Below, piece after piece: positions 8,503-16,241 of a DNA stretch of 64,000 bases. The stretch spans positions 1-64,000 of the forward strand of contig JAFWJA010000002.1 of assembly GCA_017511805.1 (NCBI GenBank), in the 5' to 3' direction. The translations under genes and the position numbers were made by a program. Position 1 is the stretch's first letter. The number at the start of each line of letters is the position of its first letter. The notes under the pieces are model-generated. The model did no database searches. It had not been told where the DNA came from and saw nothing but the letters and a program-made list of their open reading frames with translations. The DNA comes from Bacilli bacterium (GTDB lineage: Bacteria; Bacillota_I; Bacilli_A; RF39; UBA660).

Positions 8503-9093
8503 ATGGATAAAAATGAAAAGGAAATCTTAAGATTAGAGACATATAAAAGGGTATTATATTTAATTGATTATGTAAAAAGTAAGGGTTATTCTCAAGGAGA
8601 AATAGCAGAAAAGATTGGGATAACTGAAGTCGCTATGTCTAAATATGTTAAAGGAAAAAGAATTCCAAAAAATATAACTGTACAAGCATTAATTGATACA
8701 TTTCAAATACCTGCACCTGTTGTTGGAAAATTCTGTGGTTTTGAGATAGATGAAGATTTTAATTATATCAAATGTTTAAACGTAAAAGAGATAGTAGATT
8801 ACCTAAAAAGTATGGGATATAAACAAAAAGAAATTAGTGAAAAAATAGGAATTACTGAAGTATCTATGAGTAGATATAATAAAGAACATAGAGAAGGAAA
8901 TTTAGAAATAGCAATAGCACTATATGTTAATTATACTGATGAATTAAAAATGTATGTTAATAATAAAAAATATGGTGATCTTTTTGAAAAATTTAAAATG
9001 TTAAATGATGAAGATAAAGAAATAGTTGCAAGTTTAATAAGAAAATTATCAGCAAAAGAAAAAAAGAAAAATATGACTTTGAAAAATGACTAA
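8503..9093 (+). CDS. DNA-binding protein with two XRE-type HTH motifs
   Basis: This 196-residue protein contains two homologous helix-turn-helix units in one chain. One is around residues 28-54 (YSQGEIAEKIGITEVAMSKY) and the other around 101-125 (YKQKEISEKIGITEVSMSRY). The recognition helices are almost the same, which suggests binding of a direct or inverted repeat by a single chain, or an internal duplication with one copy drifting. The C-terminal ~60 residues are helical and Lys-rich, and the motif LNDEDKEIVASLIRKL is common in XRE regulators. The target genes are unknown. It is monocistronic between its own promoter and terminator. Confidence 0.85.
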   Translation: MDKNEKEILRLETYKRVLYLIDYVKSKGYSQGEIAEKIGITEVAMSKYVKGKRIPKNITVQALIDTFQIPAPVVGKFCGFEIDEDFNYIKCLNVKEIVDYLKSMGYKQKEISEKIGITEVSMSRYNKEHREGNLEIAIALYVNYTDELKMYVNNKKYGDLFEKFKMLNDEDKEIVASLIRKLSAKEKKKNMTLKND

Positions 9094-9112
9094 TATTTAG
9101 TCATTTTTCTTA
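9082..9112 (+). terminator. Terminator of the double-HTH gene
   Basis: An 11-bp stem AAAAATGACTA/TAGTCATTTTT (9082-9092 with 9098-9108) spans the stop codon. Confidence 0.85.
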
Positions 9113-9117
9113 TTTTA

Positions 9118-9126
9118 TGGTAAAAT
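9118..9126 (+). promoter_or_regulatory. Extended -10 promoter of rnr-smpB
   Basis: TGGTAAAAT (hexamer 9121-9126) is 20 bases before the rnr start codon and directly after the previous terminator. Confidence 0.5.
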
Positions 9127-9145
9127 TATTATAACGGAGGTATCT

Positions 9146-11272
9146 ATGAGAGAAGCAATATTAGATTTATTAAAGAGTAAAGATAAAGCATTAGATTCAA
9201 TGGAAATAGCTAATGAATTAAAACTAACATCAGTAAGTGAAGTTACATCTTTATTAGAAGTTTTAACATCATTAGAAGATGAAATGCTTATATATAAAAC
9301 TAGAAAAGATAAATATATGTTATTTAATAATAGTCATTTGTTAAAAGGAAAGATATCTGTTAATAAAAGAGGTTTTGCTTTTGTAACAGTAGATGGTGTT
9401 AGTGAAGACTATTATATAGATGAAAGTAATATTAATGGTGCTTTAAATGGTGATATAGTTGTTATTGAATCAATAAAAGGTACTGGTAAAAAGACTGAAG
9501 CTAGAGTTATAAAAGTATTAAGACAAGAAAATAATCTAGTAGTAGGTGAATTTAATATAATTGATGGTAAACCCAAATTTACTCCAGATGATGATAAGTT
9601 AAAGATTGAAGTTATAATAGATAAAGATGATCTAGATGATTTAGTAGATGGTCATAAAATAAGAGTATCACTTGTTAAAGAAATGAGTAGATATAAATAT
9701 TTAGGTAAAGTTGATAAAATAATAGGTCATAAAAATGATCCGGGTGTAGATATATTATCTATTATGTATAAATACGAAATAAATGATGTATTTAGTGAAG
9801 CAGTAATGGAAGAAGTAGATAGATTACCATCTGAAGTATTAAAGAATGAATATACTGGAAGAAGAGATCTTAGAGATAAAGTAATATTTACTATAGATGG
9901 TGATGATACAAAAGATATAGATGATGCGATTAGTATTGAAAAAGAAGGAGAAAACTATAGATTAGGTGTTCATATCGCAGATGTATCTTATTATGTTAAA
10001 GAAGGAACAGAACTTTATAAAGAAGCTGCAGATAGAGGGACATCAGTTTATTTAGCGGATAGAGTTGTTCCTATGCTTCCACATAAATTAAGTAATGGTA
10101 TTTGTTCACTAAATCCAGGTGTAGATAGACTAGCAATTACTTGTGATATGTTAATAGATTCTAAAGGTAAAGTATTAGAACATGATATATATGAAAGTGT
10201 TATTAAATCAAGAATACAAATGACTTATAAAAAGGTAAATAAGATTCTTAATGATGTAGAAACACCAGAAGGATATGAAGATTTTGTAAACGATTTAAAA
10301 TTAATGGAAGAACTAGCTAATATACTTAGAAACGAAAAATTATCTAGAGGATATCTAGATTTTGATGCTAGTGAAGCTAAAATAATTGTTGATGATAAAG
10401 GTAAAGCAATAGATGTTGTTTTAAGAGAAAGAGGTAAGGGAGAAAACTTAATTGAGGACTTCATGATAGTAGCAAATGAAACAGTAGCATCTCACTTATT
10501 CTACTTAAATTATCCATCTATCTATAGAGTACATGAAATACCAGATGATGATAAAATAAAAGACTTTATTAATCAAATATCAGCGTTAGGTATTAATGTT
10601 ATAGGTAAAAAAGAATTTAGTAATCCTAGAAACTTAAAAGCAGTTCTAGATCAATTAAGAGATAGAGAAGAGTTTGATATTCTATCAAATATGCTACTTA
10701 GATGTATGAGAAAAGCTGAATATAAGGATCAAAATTTAGGACACTATGGTCTAGGTTCTAAATGTTATACACATTTTACTTCACCAATAAGAAGGTTCCC
10801 AGATACAACAGTTCATAATTTATTAAGAAAATATATATTTAATGAACCAGAGCCAAAAGAATTAAATAGATTAATAGATTATTATAAAGATGTTTTACCA
10901 GGTATAGCTCTTCATTCTTCTGAAAAAGAAAGGGCGTCTATTGATTGTGAAAGAGACGTTGAAGATATGAAGATGGCTGAATATATGGAAGATCATATTG
11001 GAGAAGAATTTGATGGTATAATAGATTCTATTATGAATTTTGGTATGTTTATATGCTTACCTAATATGATTGAAGGTCTAGTTAAATATGAAAATATCGT
11101 AGGTGATTATTTTGAATTTAATGAAGAAACTAATATGTTAATAGGTAAGAAAACTGGTAAGAAATATAGACTAGGTCAAAAAGTAAGAGTAAAATGTATC
11201 GCGGCATCAAAAGAAGATAGTACAATAGATTTCTCTATTGTAGAGGGTGGTAAAAATGGAAATAGTAAATAG
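9146..11272 (+). CDS. rnr: Ribonuclease R
   Basis: This is a 708-residue 3'-5' exoribonuclease of the RNase II/R family, which degrades structured RNA and helps clear trans-translation substrates. An N-terminal winged helix (residues ~1-60) is followed by cold-shock-type OB folds and then the RNB catalytic domain with DGDDTKDIDDAISI (about 250), its Asp residues coordinating Mg. An S1 domain lies near 618 (GEEFDGIIDSIMNFGMFICL). The length is typical once the short basic tail is counted. ACGGAGG precedes the ATG. It overlaps smpB by 17 bases, a conserved operon pair. Confidence 0.96.
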   Translation: MREAILDLLKSKDKALDSMEIANELKLTSVSEVTSLLEVLTSLEDEMLIYKTRKDKYMLFNNSHLLKGKISVNKRGFAFVTVDGVSEDYYIDESNINGALNGDIVVIESIKGTGKKTEARVIKVLRQENNLVVGEFNIIDGKPKFTPDDDKLKIEVIIDKDDLDDLVDGHKIRVSLVKEMSRYKYLGKVDKIIGHKNDPGVDILSIMYKYEINDVFSEAVMEEVDRLPSEVLKNEYTGRRDLRDKVIFTIDGDDTKDIDDAISIEKEGENYRLGVHIADVSYYVKEGTELYKEAADRGTSVYLADRVVPMLPHKLSNGICSLNPGVDRLAITCDMLIDSKGKVLEHDIYESVIKSRIQMTYKKVNKILNDVETPEGYEDFVNDLKLMEELANILRNEKLSRGYLDFDASEAKIIVDDKGKAIDVVLRERGKGENLIEDFMIVANETVASHLFYLNYPSIYRVHEIPDDDKIKDFINQISALGINVIGKKEFSNPRNLKAVLDQLRDREEFDILSNMLLRCMRKAEYKDQNLGHYGLGSKCYTHFTSPIRRFPDTTVHNLLRKYIFNEPEPKELNRLIDYYKDVLPGIALHSSEKERASIDCERDVEDMKMAEYMEDHIGEEFDGIIDSIMNFGMFICLPNMIEGLVKYENIVGDYFEFNEETNMLIGKKTGKKYRLGQKVRVKCIAASKEDSTIDFSIVEGGKNGNSK

Positions 11273-11699
11273 AAAAGCTAGATTTGATTATGAAATATTT
11301 GATACTTTAGAAGCAGGTCTAGTTCTAACAGGAACAGAAATAAAATCAATAAGAAATGGTTCCTGTAATCTAAAAGATAGTTATATCATAATCAAGAATA
11401 ATGAAGCATTTATTCTTAATATGCATATATCTGCTTATGATAAGGGTAGTATATTTAATGAAGAAGAAACTAGAACAAGAAAACTACTTCTTCATAAAAA
11501 TGAAATACTAAAACTAAAAGATAAAATATCTATTAAAGGCTTTACTATAGTTCCATTAAAACTATATTTTAAGGAAGGTATAGCAAAATTAGAAATAGGT
11601 GTTGCTAAAGGTAAACATACTTTTGATAAAAAGGAATCAATTAAAGAAAGAGATATAAAAAGAGATACAGATAAACAATTAAAAGAAAGAATGCGTTAA
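11256..11699 (+). CDS. smpB: SsrA-binding protein SmpB
   Basis: This 147-residue protein binds tmRNA and delivers it to stalled ribosomes. Diagnostic blocks are NRKARFDYEIFDTLEAGLVL, LTGTEIKSIRNGSCNLKDSY, and the basic C-terminal tail ending in KQLKERMR. The ATG at 11256 is chosen because GAGGGTGG (11243-11250), inside the rnr coding region, precedes it. An in-frame GTG at 11247 lies within that site. No tmRNA gene lies directly downstream, where many Firmicutes have it. Confidence 0.95.
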   Translation: MEIVNRKARFDYEIFDTLEAGLVLTGTEIKSIRNGSCNLKDSYIIIKNNEAFILNMHISAYDKGSIFNEEETRTRKLLLHKNEILKLKDKISIKGFTIVPLKLYFKEGIAKLEIGVAKGKHTFDKKESIKERDIKRDTDKQLKERMR

Positions 11700-11713
11700 A
11701 GCATTCTTTTTAT
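11686..11713 (+). terminator. Terminator of rnr-smpB
   Basis: Stem AAAGAATGC/GCATTCTTT (11686-11694 with 11701-11709) is followed by T and overlaps the ends of both converging genes. Confidence 0.8.
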
Positions 11714-12349
11714 TATATAAAAAATAATTAAATGTAGTGGATATAGTATATAGAATAAATATCCTGTTTTTTTACCTTCTTTTCCATTATATAGATTGAT
11801 AATTAATAATGAAATTAAACTAAATATAAATAATGACAATTGATTATAAATAGTGGTCTCATATATTAATAAACCAATAGAGAAATACATTATCATTAAA
11901 AGTATTATAGATATATTTTGTAATAGTTTATTATTTCTAAATATATAAAATAAAACTATCATCCATATACCATAGTATCCATAATCAATTCTTATTCCAC
12001 TTGCTAATATAGATATTAATAGTATTAAAACTATACTTAATGATTTTTCTTTAATCTTATCATATATAATCATACAAATATTACCTAATAACAAAGTAAA
12101 TAAAATATTAAATGAACTATTTCCAAATAATAATCTATATGGCATTTCTGATATTAATGCAAATATTAATAGCTTTAATAAGTACTTCTTTCTATTTTTA
12201 GTCTTTTGATATGAAATAGTAGTTTGAAAAGCAAAAATAGGAAAAGCAATTCTACCTATACATATTAGTAAATTATTATCTATTAAAGTACTACTATGAT
12301 CAATAACCATAGATATAAAAGCTATTATTTTTAATAAAAAACTAGACAT
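11696..12349 (-). CDS. TraX-family integral membrane protein
   Basis: This is a 217-residue protein with about seven or eight membrane helices. The TraX family pattern is clear: KIIAFISMVIDHSS at the N-terminus, GRIAFPIFAFQ, NRKKYLLKLLIFALISEMPY, LFTLLLGN and YPLHLIIF at the C-terminus. In the F plasmid TraX acetylates the pilin N-terminus; chromosomal Firmicutes members are uncharacterised acyltransferase-like proteins. Its 3' end overlaps the smpB stop codon. It lies on the opposite strand, about 2.2 kb from a secretion locus; a link between them is speculation. Confidence 0.85.
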   Translation of the reverse strand: MSSFLLKIIAFISMVIDHSSTLIDNNLLICIGRIAFPIFAFQTTISYQKTKNRKKYLLKLLIFALISEMPYRLLFGNSSFNILFTLLLGNICMIIYDKIKEKSLSIVLILLISILASGIRIDYGYYGIWMIVLFYIFRNNKLLQNISIILLMIMYFSIGLLIYETTIYNQLSLFIFSLISLLIINLYNGKEGKKTGYLFYILYPLHLIIFYIIKRML

Positions 12350-12363
12350 ATATACTCCTAACT

Positions 12364-12398
12364 AAAAATGATTTTAAATTATAATTTAAAATCATTTG
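12364..12398 (-). terminator. Minus-strand terminator after lemA
   Basis: A long AT-rich stem (about 14 bp, arms around 12366-12379 and 12383-12397) ends in a U run on the minus strand. It lies in the 29-base gap between lemA and the traX-like gene, so some readthrough into the latter is likely. Confidence 0.65.
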
Positions 12399-12918
12399 TC
12401 TTTTCATCATTCAAATCTTTATTATCAAAGAAAGGTTTTTCTTTATATTTAAATATAATTCCAATAAAATTATAAGGGAACTTTCTAACATATGTATTAT
12501 AACTAGATATATTTTCATTATAAAACTTAATATAAGCATTTAATGATTCGTCAATTTCATCAATCTCATAGAACATTTTATTAATATCTTCATTTTTATT
12601 AAGTCCTTTATATTGATTCTTAACATAATCTATTTTGTTATAACTTTCAATTAATATTCTATGTATTTCAAAACTAGATTTATCTTCATCTTTTAAACTT
12701 GATAAATCATCTACTAATTCTTTATCAGTTTTTATGTTTTCTTTAATAATATTATTTAATTTGATAATAATATCGTACTTATTTCTTAAAGCTTCATCAA
12801 TTTTACCTTCTACTTCATTTATTTTAATTATACTATCTTGAAACCTATTATAAGCTAGATTACATAGAATAAATAAAGAAAAAGCAATAATTATAATTAT
12901 TAAAAAAATATACCACAT
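12379..12918 (-). CDS. LemA-family protein
   Basis: This 179-residue protein has an N-terminal membrane helix and a helical coiled domain outside or inside the membrane. LemA hallmarks are YNRFQDSIIKINEVEGKIDEAL... with RNKYDIIIKL after the helix, and the C-terminal YNTYVRKFPYNFIGIIFKYK followed by EKPFF. The function of the family is not established. The ATG at 12918 follows GAAGGTG; an upstream in-frame ATG at 12936 has no ribosome site. The usual C-terminal partner genes (HtpX or TPM) are absent. Confidence 0.88.
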   Translation of the reverse strand: MWYIFLIIIIIAFSLFILCNLAYNRFQDSIIKINEVEGKIDEALRNKYDIIIKLNNIIKENIKTDKELVDDLSSLKDEDKSSFEIHRILIESYNKIDYVKNQYKGLNKNEDINKMFYEIDEIDESLNAYIKFYNENISSYNTYVRKFPYNFIGIIFKYKEKPFFDNKDLNDEKTNDFKL

Positions 12919-12941
12919 ATAGACACCTTCTATCATTAAAA

Positions 12942-12970
12942 ATTATAACAAATAATATTTTATGTTTCAA
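12942..12970 (-). promoter_or_regulatory. Promoter of lemA
   Basis: On the minus strand, TTGAAA (12970-12965), a 17-base spacer and TATAAT (12947-12942) with a preceding TG form a near-consensus promoter. Confidence 0.75.
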
Positions 12971-12978
12971 TCCTAAAA

Positions 12979-13007
12979 CAAAAAAAGTACTAGATTTCTA
13001 GTACTAG
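12979..13007 (-). terminator. Minus-strand terminator after gerQ-like gene
   Basis: A roughly 9-bp stem AGTACTAGA/TCTAGTACT overlaps the stop codon and runs into a U tract on the minus strand. Confidence 0.8.
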
Positions 13008-13327
13008 TAATTTGTTAGATAATTAATTTTTTCATCAAATTCTACATAATTTAAATATACTAAAAGTATTAAATACCATTTACCAGTATTTGGATTACTA
13101 ATTATTAAATGATCTCTACCAGCTTGTTCTATAATACCAGTAAAACTAGTATCTCTCCATTCCATTGAATCTGGAAAAGAACAATAAAATTTACCTAGTT
13201 TACCTTTATTTAATCTTAATATATTTTCTATATAAGATTGTTCTTGAAATACATTTCCAGATGTAGGAGCAAATTCTTGGTTTGGATAACCATTTTGAGT
13301 TTGATAATTAGGATAATAATTATTCAT
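13004..13327 (-). CDS. gerQ: GerQ-like spore coat protein homologue
   Basis: This 107-residue protein has a Tyr/Asn/Gln/Pro-rich N-terminus (residues 1-30). It is followed by the conserved GerQ domain: SYIENILRLNKGKLGKFYCS, FTGIIEQAGRDHLIISN and the C-terminal YLNYVEFDEKINY. In Bacillus subtilis GerQ is a spore-coat protein that is crosslinked by transglutaminase and is needed for CwlJ localisation. No other sporulation gene is in the window, so its role here is open. The ATG at 13327 follows AGAGGTGA; a longer ORF upstream lacks a ribosome site. Confidence 0.87.
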   Translation of the reverse strand: MNNYYPNYQTQNGYPNQEFAPTSGNVFQEQSYIENILRLNKGKLGKFYCSFPDSMEWRDTSFTGIIEQAGRDHLIISNPNTGKWYLILLVYLNYVEFDEKINYLTNY

Positions 13328-13352
13328 ATATTCACCTCTAATTAAATATATT

Positions 13353-13381
13353 ATTGTTATTTTTAAATTATTCATTTATAA
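13353..13381 (+). promoter_or_regulatory. Promoter of pduL-trmL
   Basis: TTGTTA (13353-13358), a 17-base spacer and TATAAT (13376-13381) lie 19 bases before the start codon, divergent from gerQ. Confidence 0.75.
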
Positions 13382-13399
13382 TATTTATGGGTGATATTT

Positions 13400-13963
13400 A
13401 TGAAAGTTAATATTGGAGTTAGTGCTAGACATATACATCTAAATGAAGAAGATTTTAATATTTTATTTCCAGGTGAAAAACAAGAAGTTTATAAAGAACT
13501 ATCTCAATATCCAAATTTTGCATCAACACATGAGGTAACTTTAAAGAATAATGACAGAGAAATTAAGAATGTTAGAGTGATTGGACCTTTTAGAAATGAA
13601 ACACAGGTTGAGTTATCTAAAACAGATTGTTATTTTTTTAGAATAAATGCACCATTATGTAACTCAAGTGACTTAACAAATGCTGCTGAAATTGAGATAA
13701 TTAGTCCAAATGCATCTATAAAAAGAAAGTGTGTTATTATTCAAAATAGACATATACATATTTCACCAGAAGAAGCGTTAGAATATGGTTTTAAAAATGA
13801 TCAAATAGTTAGTGTTAGAATTAAATCTATTAAAGGTGGAATAATGGATAATGTTCATATAAAAGTAGGATCTAATTTTAAATTTGAATTACAACTAGAT
13901 ACAGATGATGCTAATGCATTTATGATAGATCAAGATAGTGAGGCAGAGATACTAGATGATTAA
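13400..13963 (+). CDS. pduL: Phosphate acyltransferase PduL
   Basis: This 187-residue enzyme of the PduL family interconverts acyl-CoA and acyl phosphate, usually acetyl or propionyl. The tandem beta-barrel halves carry the metal-binding histidines in GVSARHIHL (residues ~6-14) and NRHIHISPEEA. Other conserved blocks are GPFRNETQVELSKTD and LDTDDANA. No microcompartment shell genes or encapsulation peptide are visible, so it is probably a cytosolic phosphotransacetylase for ATP production with acetate kinase. The ATG at 13400 follows GGGTGAT. It overlaps trmL by eight bases. Confidence 0.93.
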   Translation: MKVNIGVSARHIHLNEEDFNILFPGEKQEVYKELSQYPNFASTHEVTLKNNDREIKNVRVIGPFRNETQVELSKTDCYFFRINAPLCNSSDLTNAAEIEIISPNASIKRKCVIIQNRHIHISPEEALEYGFKNDQIVSVRIKSIKGGIMDNVHIKVGSNFKFELQLDTDDANAFMIDQDSEAEILDD

Positions 13964-14465
13964 TATTGTGTTATATGAACCAGAAATACCAGGAAATACA
14001 GGTAATATTATGAGAACTGCTGTTGCTACTAATTCAAAACTTCATTTAATAGAACCACTAGGTTTTTCATTAGATGAAAAGTATTTAAAAAGAAGTTCTG
14101 CTAATTACATGGATAAACTTAATTATGAAGTATATCCTAATTGGGAAGATTTTAAATCAAAAAATGAAGGAACATTTTATTATTTAACTAGATATGGTAA
14201 AAAACCACATACTTCTTTTGATTATTCAGATTCAAATGAAAACATATATTTAGTTTTTGGTAAAGAAAGTTCTGGTATTCCTAAAGAAATACTAAGAAAT
14301 GATTTAGATAGGTGTATGAGGATGCCTATGACAAAAGATGTGAGAGCACTTAATTTATCTAATACTGTTGCTATTATGGTATATGAAGTGTTAAGACAAC
14401 AAAACTATAATGATTTATTGCTCACAGAACCTCATAAAAGTGAAGATTACATAATAGAAGATTAA
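13956..14465 (+). CDS. trmL: tRNA (cytidine(34)-2'-O)-methyltransferase
   Basis: This 169-residue SPOUT-class methyltransferase modifies the wobble base of tRNA-Leu species. Motifs are VLYEPEIPGNTGNIMRT at the N-terminus, YLVFGKESSGIP and the trefoil-knot segment MPMTKDVRALNLSN...VAIMVYE that binds SAM. The length is typical of the minimal TrmL type. It starts inside the last codons of pduL (translational coupling). Confidence 0.93.
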   Translation: MINIVLYEPEIPGNTGNIMRTAVATNSKLHLIEPLGFSLDEKYLKRSSANYMDKLNYEVYPNWEDFKSKNEGTFYYLTRYGKKPHTSFDYSDSNENIYLVFGKESSGIPKEILRNDLDRCMRMPMTKDVRALNLSNTVAIMVYEVLRQQNYNDLLLTEPHKSEDYIIED

Positions 14466-14488
14466 AATGTAAAATAAAAATAGAAATA

Positions 14489-14517
14489 TTGACAATTTGA
14501 GAAAAAAAATATATTAT
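14489..14517 (+). promoter_or_regulatory. Promoter at the head of the secretion locus
   Basis: Consensus TTGACA (14489-14494), a 17-base spacer and TATTAT (14512-14517) sit 31 bases before the first gene. Confidence 0.8.
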
Positions 14518-14548
14518 ATAAGTATGTTATAGAGAGGAGACGAATATA

Positions 14549-14986
14549 ATGGGGAATTTATTTAATATTTTAAGCAACGCTCATACTAATGATATTGTTA
14601 CTGGAGATGTATGTGACACTAGTTCTAATACGTTTTTTATATTCCAAATAGCATATACAGTTGTATTAATTATTCAAATCGCTGTTCCATTTGTATTAAT
14701 CGTATTAGGTTCAATTGACTTCTTTAAATCAGTTGTAGCTGGTGACGAAAAAGAAATGAAACAAAAGAGAAAACCATTTGTTCAACGTTTAATTGCGGCA
14801 GTTGTTATTTTCTTATTACCATTCTTAATTAACTTAATTATTAAGACATTCTTTAGTAAATCTCAATTTGGTGATTGTTGGAATAAGGCCGTTAAAAATA
14901 GAACAATTAAAATACCTGATGCTGAAGATATTACTGGTTCAGGTAGTACAGTTACTCCATCTGGCCAAGATAATCAAGGTAATTAA
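14549..14986 (+). CDS. Small two-helix membrane protein, VirB2/TrbC-like
   Basis: This 145-residue protein heads the type IV secretion-like locus. After a short N-terminus with one Cys (C22) come two membrane helices (about 31-52 and 75-98). They are separated by a charged loop and followed by a second Cys and a Gly/Ser/Thr tail. The core GSIDFFKSVVAGDEKE...RLIAAVVIFLLPF is repeated in the C-terminus of the next gene. The two-helix hairpin with a basic cytosolic loop is the pattern of VirB2/TrbC-type major pilins or pore subunits; this role is inferred from position and topology. There is no clear cleavable signal. A strong promoter and its own terminator suggest a product made in excess of the rest. 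Confidence 0.6.
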   Translation: MGNLFNILSNAHTNDIVTGDVCDTSSNTFFIFQIAYTVVLIIQIAVPFVLIVLGSIDFFKSVVAGDEKEMKQKRKPFVQRLIAAVVIFLLPFLINLIIKTFFSKSQFGDCWNKAVKNRTIKIPDAEDITGSGSTVTPSGQDNQGN

Positions 14987-15015
14987 AAAAGGACTGAACT
15001 TTCAGTTCTTTTTTT
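14986..15015 (+). terminator. Terminator after the first secretion gene
   Basis: Stem GGACTGA/TCAGTTC (14991-14997 with 15002-15008, one wobble), extended by A/T pairs, is followed by a T run. Confidence 0.75.
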
Positions 15016-15026
15016 ATTGAAAATTA

Positions 15027-15055
15027 TTGTGTTTTAATACCCTATATGATATACT
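15027..15055 (+). promoter_or_regulatory. Promoter of the main secretion operon
   Basis: TTGTGT (15027-15032), a 17-base spacer and TATACT (15050-15055) lie 28 bases before the start codon. Confidence 0.6.
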
Positions 15056-15083
15056 ATTATATATAGTAAAGGTGGGCTTATAC

Positions 15084-16226
15084 ATGAAAAAGAGAATGCT
15101 ATTATTTATATCGTTAATTTTTTTATTTTTAGTAAATATTAAACCAGTTAATGCAGAGGTAACAGGTACATTTGAATGTGATTCTGAAAACTATCAATGT
15201 ATTAGCTGTTCATATGAAAATGAAGGTGGACATCAACATTTTACTTATTATGTTAAAAGTGATGAAAACGGTTCATTAAGTATAATAGGTGAGGGAGAAG
15301 AAAACTTAATTTCATGGGATTATTCAACAGAAAGTTCATACTTCTTAAATGATTCAAAAGATGGACTTACTTGTGCGAAAGAAGTATACTTTCAAATTAC
15401 ACCTAATAATCAAGATAATATGCAAGTAAAAATATCTTTTACAAAGTTAGATACAATTAAATCAAATGGTTATGATTTTGAATCGAAATTATCTACTTTA
15501 ACTAATAGTACTGATAATAAAAAACCATTTAAATCTGCTTCATCTACTTCAGAAACTTTAATATGTGATAATATAAAAATGATGATGGCAGGTTCTTCTA
15601 CAGCTAAAAAAACTGAAATGGTTGAATTACAAGAAACAGCTAGAGTATTAGTAACTGATTCTGCTGTTAATCTTGAATTACCATCTCCATATAGACAACA
15701 AAGAGATGTAGAAAGTGCATTTACTCCAGCAGATTTTGAAAATGGATGTCCTGAAGACTTGCTTGTTACATGTTATTCATTAACAACAGGAGCTCACGGT
15801 GATGCAGAAAAAACTTGTCAATTAACATATGGATCAAAATTAGATGAGAGATTTATAGATGCTAAAACAGGAGAACCAGTTAGTTTTGAATGGGGAGACG
15901 TTACTATAATAGATTGGAACGAATATAAATATACTGGTGATTGTAAGGATGTAGAAATCTTTAGAACAGTATGGTTAATAATGGTAATAGGTGGACCATT
16001 CTTAGTAATTATATTTGGTTCAATTGATTTCTTTAAGAGTGTTATAAATGCAAGTGATGAAAATGCTAAGAAAAAGAATCAAAAGAATTTCTTTAGAAGA
16101 TTAATAGCTGCAATTATATTAATTGCATTACCATTTATAATTAAAGTAATAATAACAAATTTAGCACCAGCAGATAGTGGCGCAAATAATTTAAATTTAA
16201 TGAGATGTATCGTTAATGGAAAATAG
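15084..16226 (+). CDS. Secreted/membrane protein with VirB2-like C-terminal hairpin
   Basis: This is a 380-residue protein. A cleavable signal peptide (MKKRMLLFISLIFLFLVN, cut near NAEV at about 24) precedes a ~250-residue extracellular, Cys-containing domain (for example FECDSENYQCISCSYE) that I do not recognise. The last 100 residues repeat the preceding gene's fold: C, helix, GSIDFFKSVINASDEN, FFRRLIAAIILIALPF, helix, C. It may be a pilin-like subunit with an added exposed domain, for instance a tip or adaptor protein. The ATG at 15084 follows AAAGGTGG; an upstream in-frame start would disrupt the signal peptide. The next gene starts 15 bases downstream. Confidence 0.65.
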   Translation: MKKRMLLFISLIFLFLVNIKPVNAEVTGTFECDSENYQCISCSYENEGGHQHFTYYVKSDENGSLSIIGEGEENLISWDYSTESSYFLNDSKDGLTCAKEVYFQITPNNQDNMQVKISFTKLDTIKSNGYDFESKLSTLTNSTDNKKPFKSASSTSETLICDNIKMMMAGSSTAKKTEMVELQETARVLVTDSAVNLELPSPYRQQRDVESAFTPADFENGCPEDLLVTCYSLTTGAHGDAEKTCQLTYGSKLDERFIDAKTGEPVSFEWGDVTIIDWNEYKYTGDCKDVEIFRTVWLIMVIGGPFLVIIFGSIDFFKSVINASDENAKKKNQKNFFRRLIAAIILIALPFIIKVIITNLAPADSGANNLNLMRCIVNGK

Positions 16227-16241
16227 AAGGAGGTATAACCA

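Noticed and set aside
11700..11715. tmRNA (ssrA) next to smpB
   Set aside because: The convergent traX-like gene begins at the smpB stop codon, and no tmRNA-like ends or tag ORF are visible nearby.
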